A DNA stretch of 16,352 nucleotides, from the NCBI GenBank assembly GCA_964404205.1, contig CAYOJD010000076.1:1-16352 (forward strand). The letters run 5' to 3'. Both the position numbers and the translations under genes were made by a program. Under the pieces are notes generated by a model. The model was not told the DNA's origin. It searched no databases and worked only from the letters and a program-made list of their open reading frames with translations. Of this stretch, positions 16,253-16,352 are shown in pieces. This DNA is from CAZWBR01 sp964404205. GTDB lineage: Bacteria; Bacteroidota; Bacteroidia; Bacteroidales; Prolixibacteraceae. Position 1 is the stretch's first letter, and each line of letters starts with the position of its first letter.

Positions 16253-16352
16253 AGATACCGAAAGAAAATTGCTTCAATACAGGTGCAACATTGCCAATCG
16301 TTTATCGTCATTAACGCAGATGATTACTATGGAAAGGAAGGCTTCAAAGCCG
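16253..16352 (+). pseudogene. 5'-truncated nucleotidyltransferase fragment, runs off the window
   Basis: In this frame the bases from 16301 encode FIVINADDYYGKEGFKA, which closely matches the internal INADD-Y-G region of MobA-like/sugar nucleotidyltransferases found in Bacteroidota. There it normally lies about 100 residues after an N-terminal LAAGxGxR nucleotide-binding loop. Here a TGA stop is in frame at 16250-16252, and only 184 bases separate the motif from the AlaX-like start. That space is AT-rich and shows no such loop. The possible GTG start at 16283 would give a protein lacking its active-site N-terminus. A truncated remnant is the simplest reading; an assembly join or a new short protein are alternatives. 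Confidence 0.55.

Noticed and set aside
1..16352. Defence island, mobile element or biosynthetic cluster
   Set aside because: All genes resemble metabolic, transport or housekeeping families; no transposase, integrase, toxin-antitoxin pair, repeat array or assembly-line enzyme was seen on either strand.

Overview
The window looks like a chromosomal stretch from a member of the Bacteroidota, probably a Bacteroidales/Marinilabiliales-type polysaccharide degrader. This is inferred from protein style (a periplasmic GH2 enzyme with a LamG-like insertion, a secreted S9D-like peptidase, a two-gene LysO exporter), from the near absence of Shine-Dalgarno sequences before starts, and from several sites matching the Bacteroidota -7 element TAnnTTTG. 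Base composition looks even throughout. I see no rRNA, tRNA, CRISPR array, insertion sequence, integrase or phage gene.

Left part (1-7100): the 3' three quarters of a GH2 beta-galactosidase-like gene (+) end at a clear hairpin terminator. A 400-base convergent spacer follows, holding three copies of an 11-base tandem repeat. Two secreted alpha/beta-hydrolases lie on the minus strand: an esterase-D-like enzyme and a large S9 prolyl-oligopeptidase-family peptidase. A terminator separates them, and the esterase has its own candidate promoter.

Middle (7100-11900): an AEC-family permease (+), a small outer-membrane beta-barrel protein (+), and a SulP anion transporter with a STAS domain (-). The barrel and SulP genes converge on a bidirectional terminator. 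Divergent from SulP is a two-gene LysO-type exporter whose open reading frames overlap by ATGA.

Right part (11900-16352): a minus-strand operon of three genes: an AlaX-like editing protein, a RecB/AddA-like helicase-nuclease and a PaaI-like hotdog thioesterase. The helicase stop and thioesterase start also overlap by ATGA. At the right edge is a short plus-strand stretch that reads like the middle of a sugar nucleotidyltransferase with no room for its N-terminus, so it is probably a 5'-truncated remnant.

The genes mostly act separately: polymer breakdown (GH2, esterase, peptidase), transport (AEC, SulP, LysO) and housekeeping (tRNA editing, recombination). I found no convincing undescribed multi-gene system. 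The points most worth checking are the LamG insertion in the GH2 barrel, the split and internally duplicated LysO, and the right-edge gene remnant.
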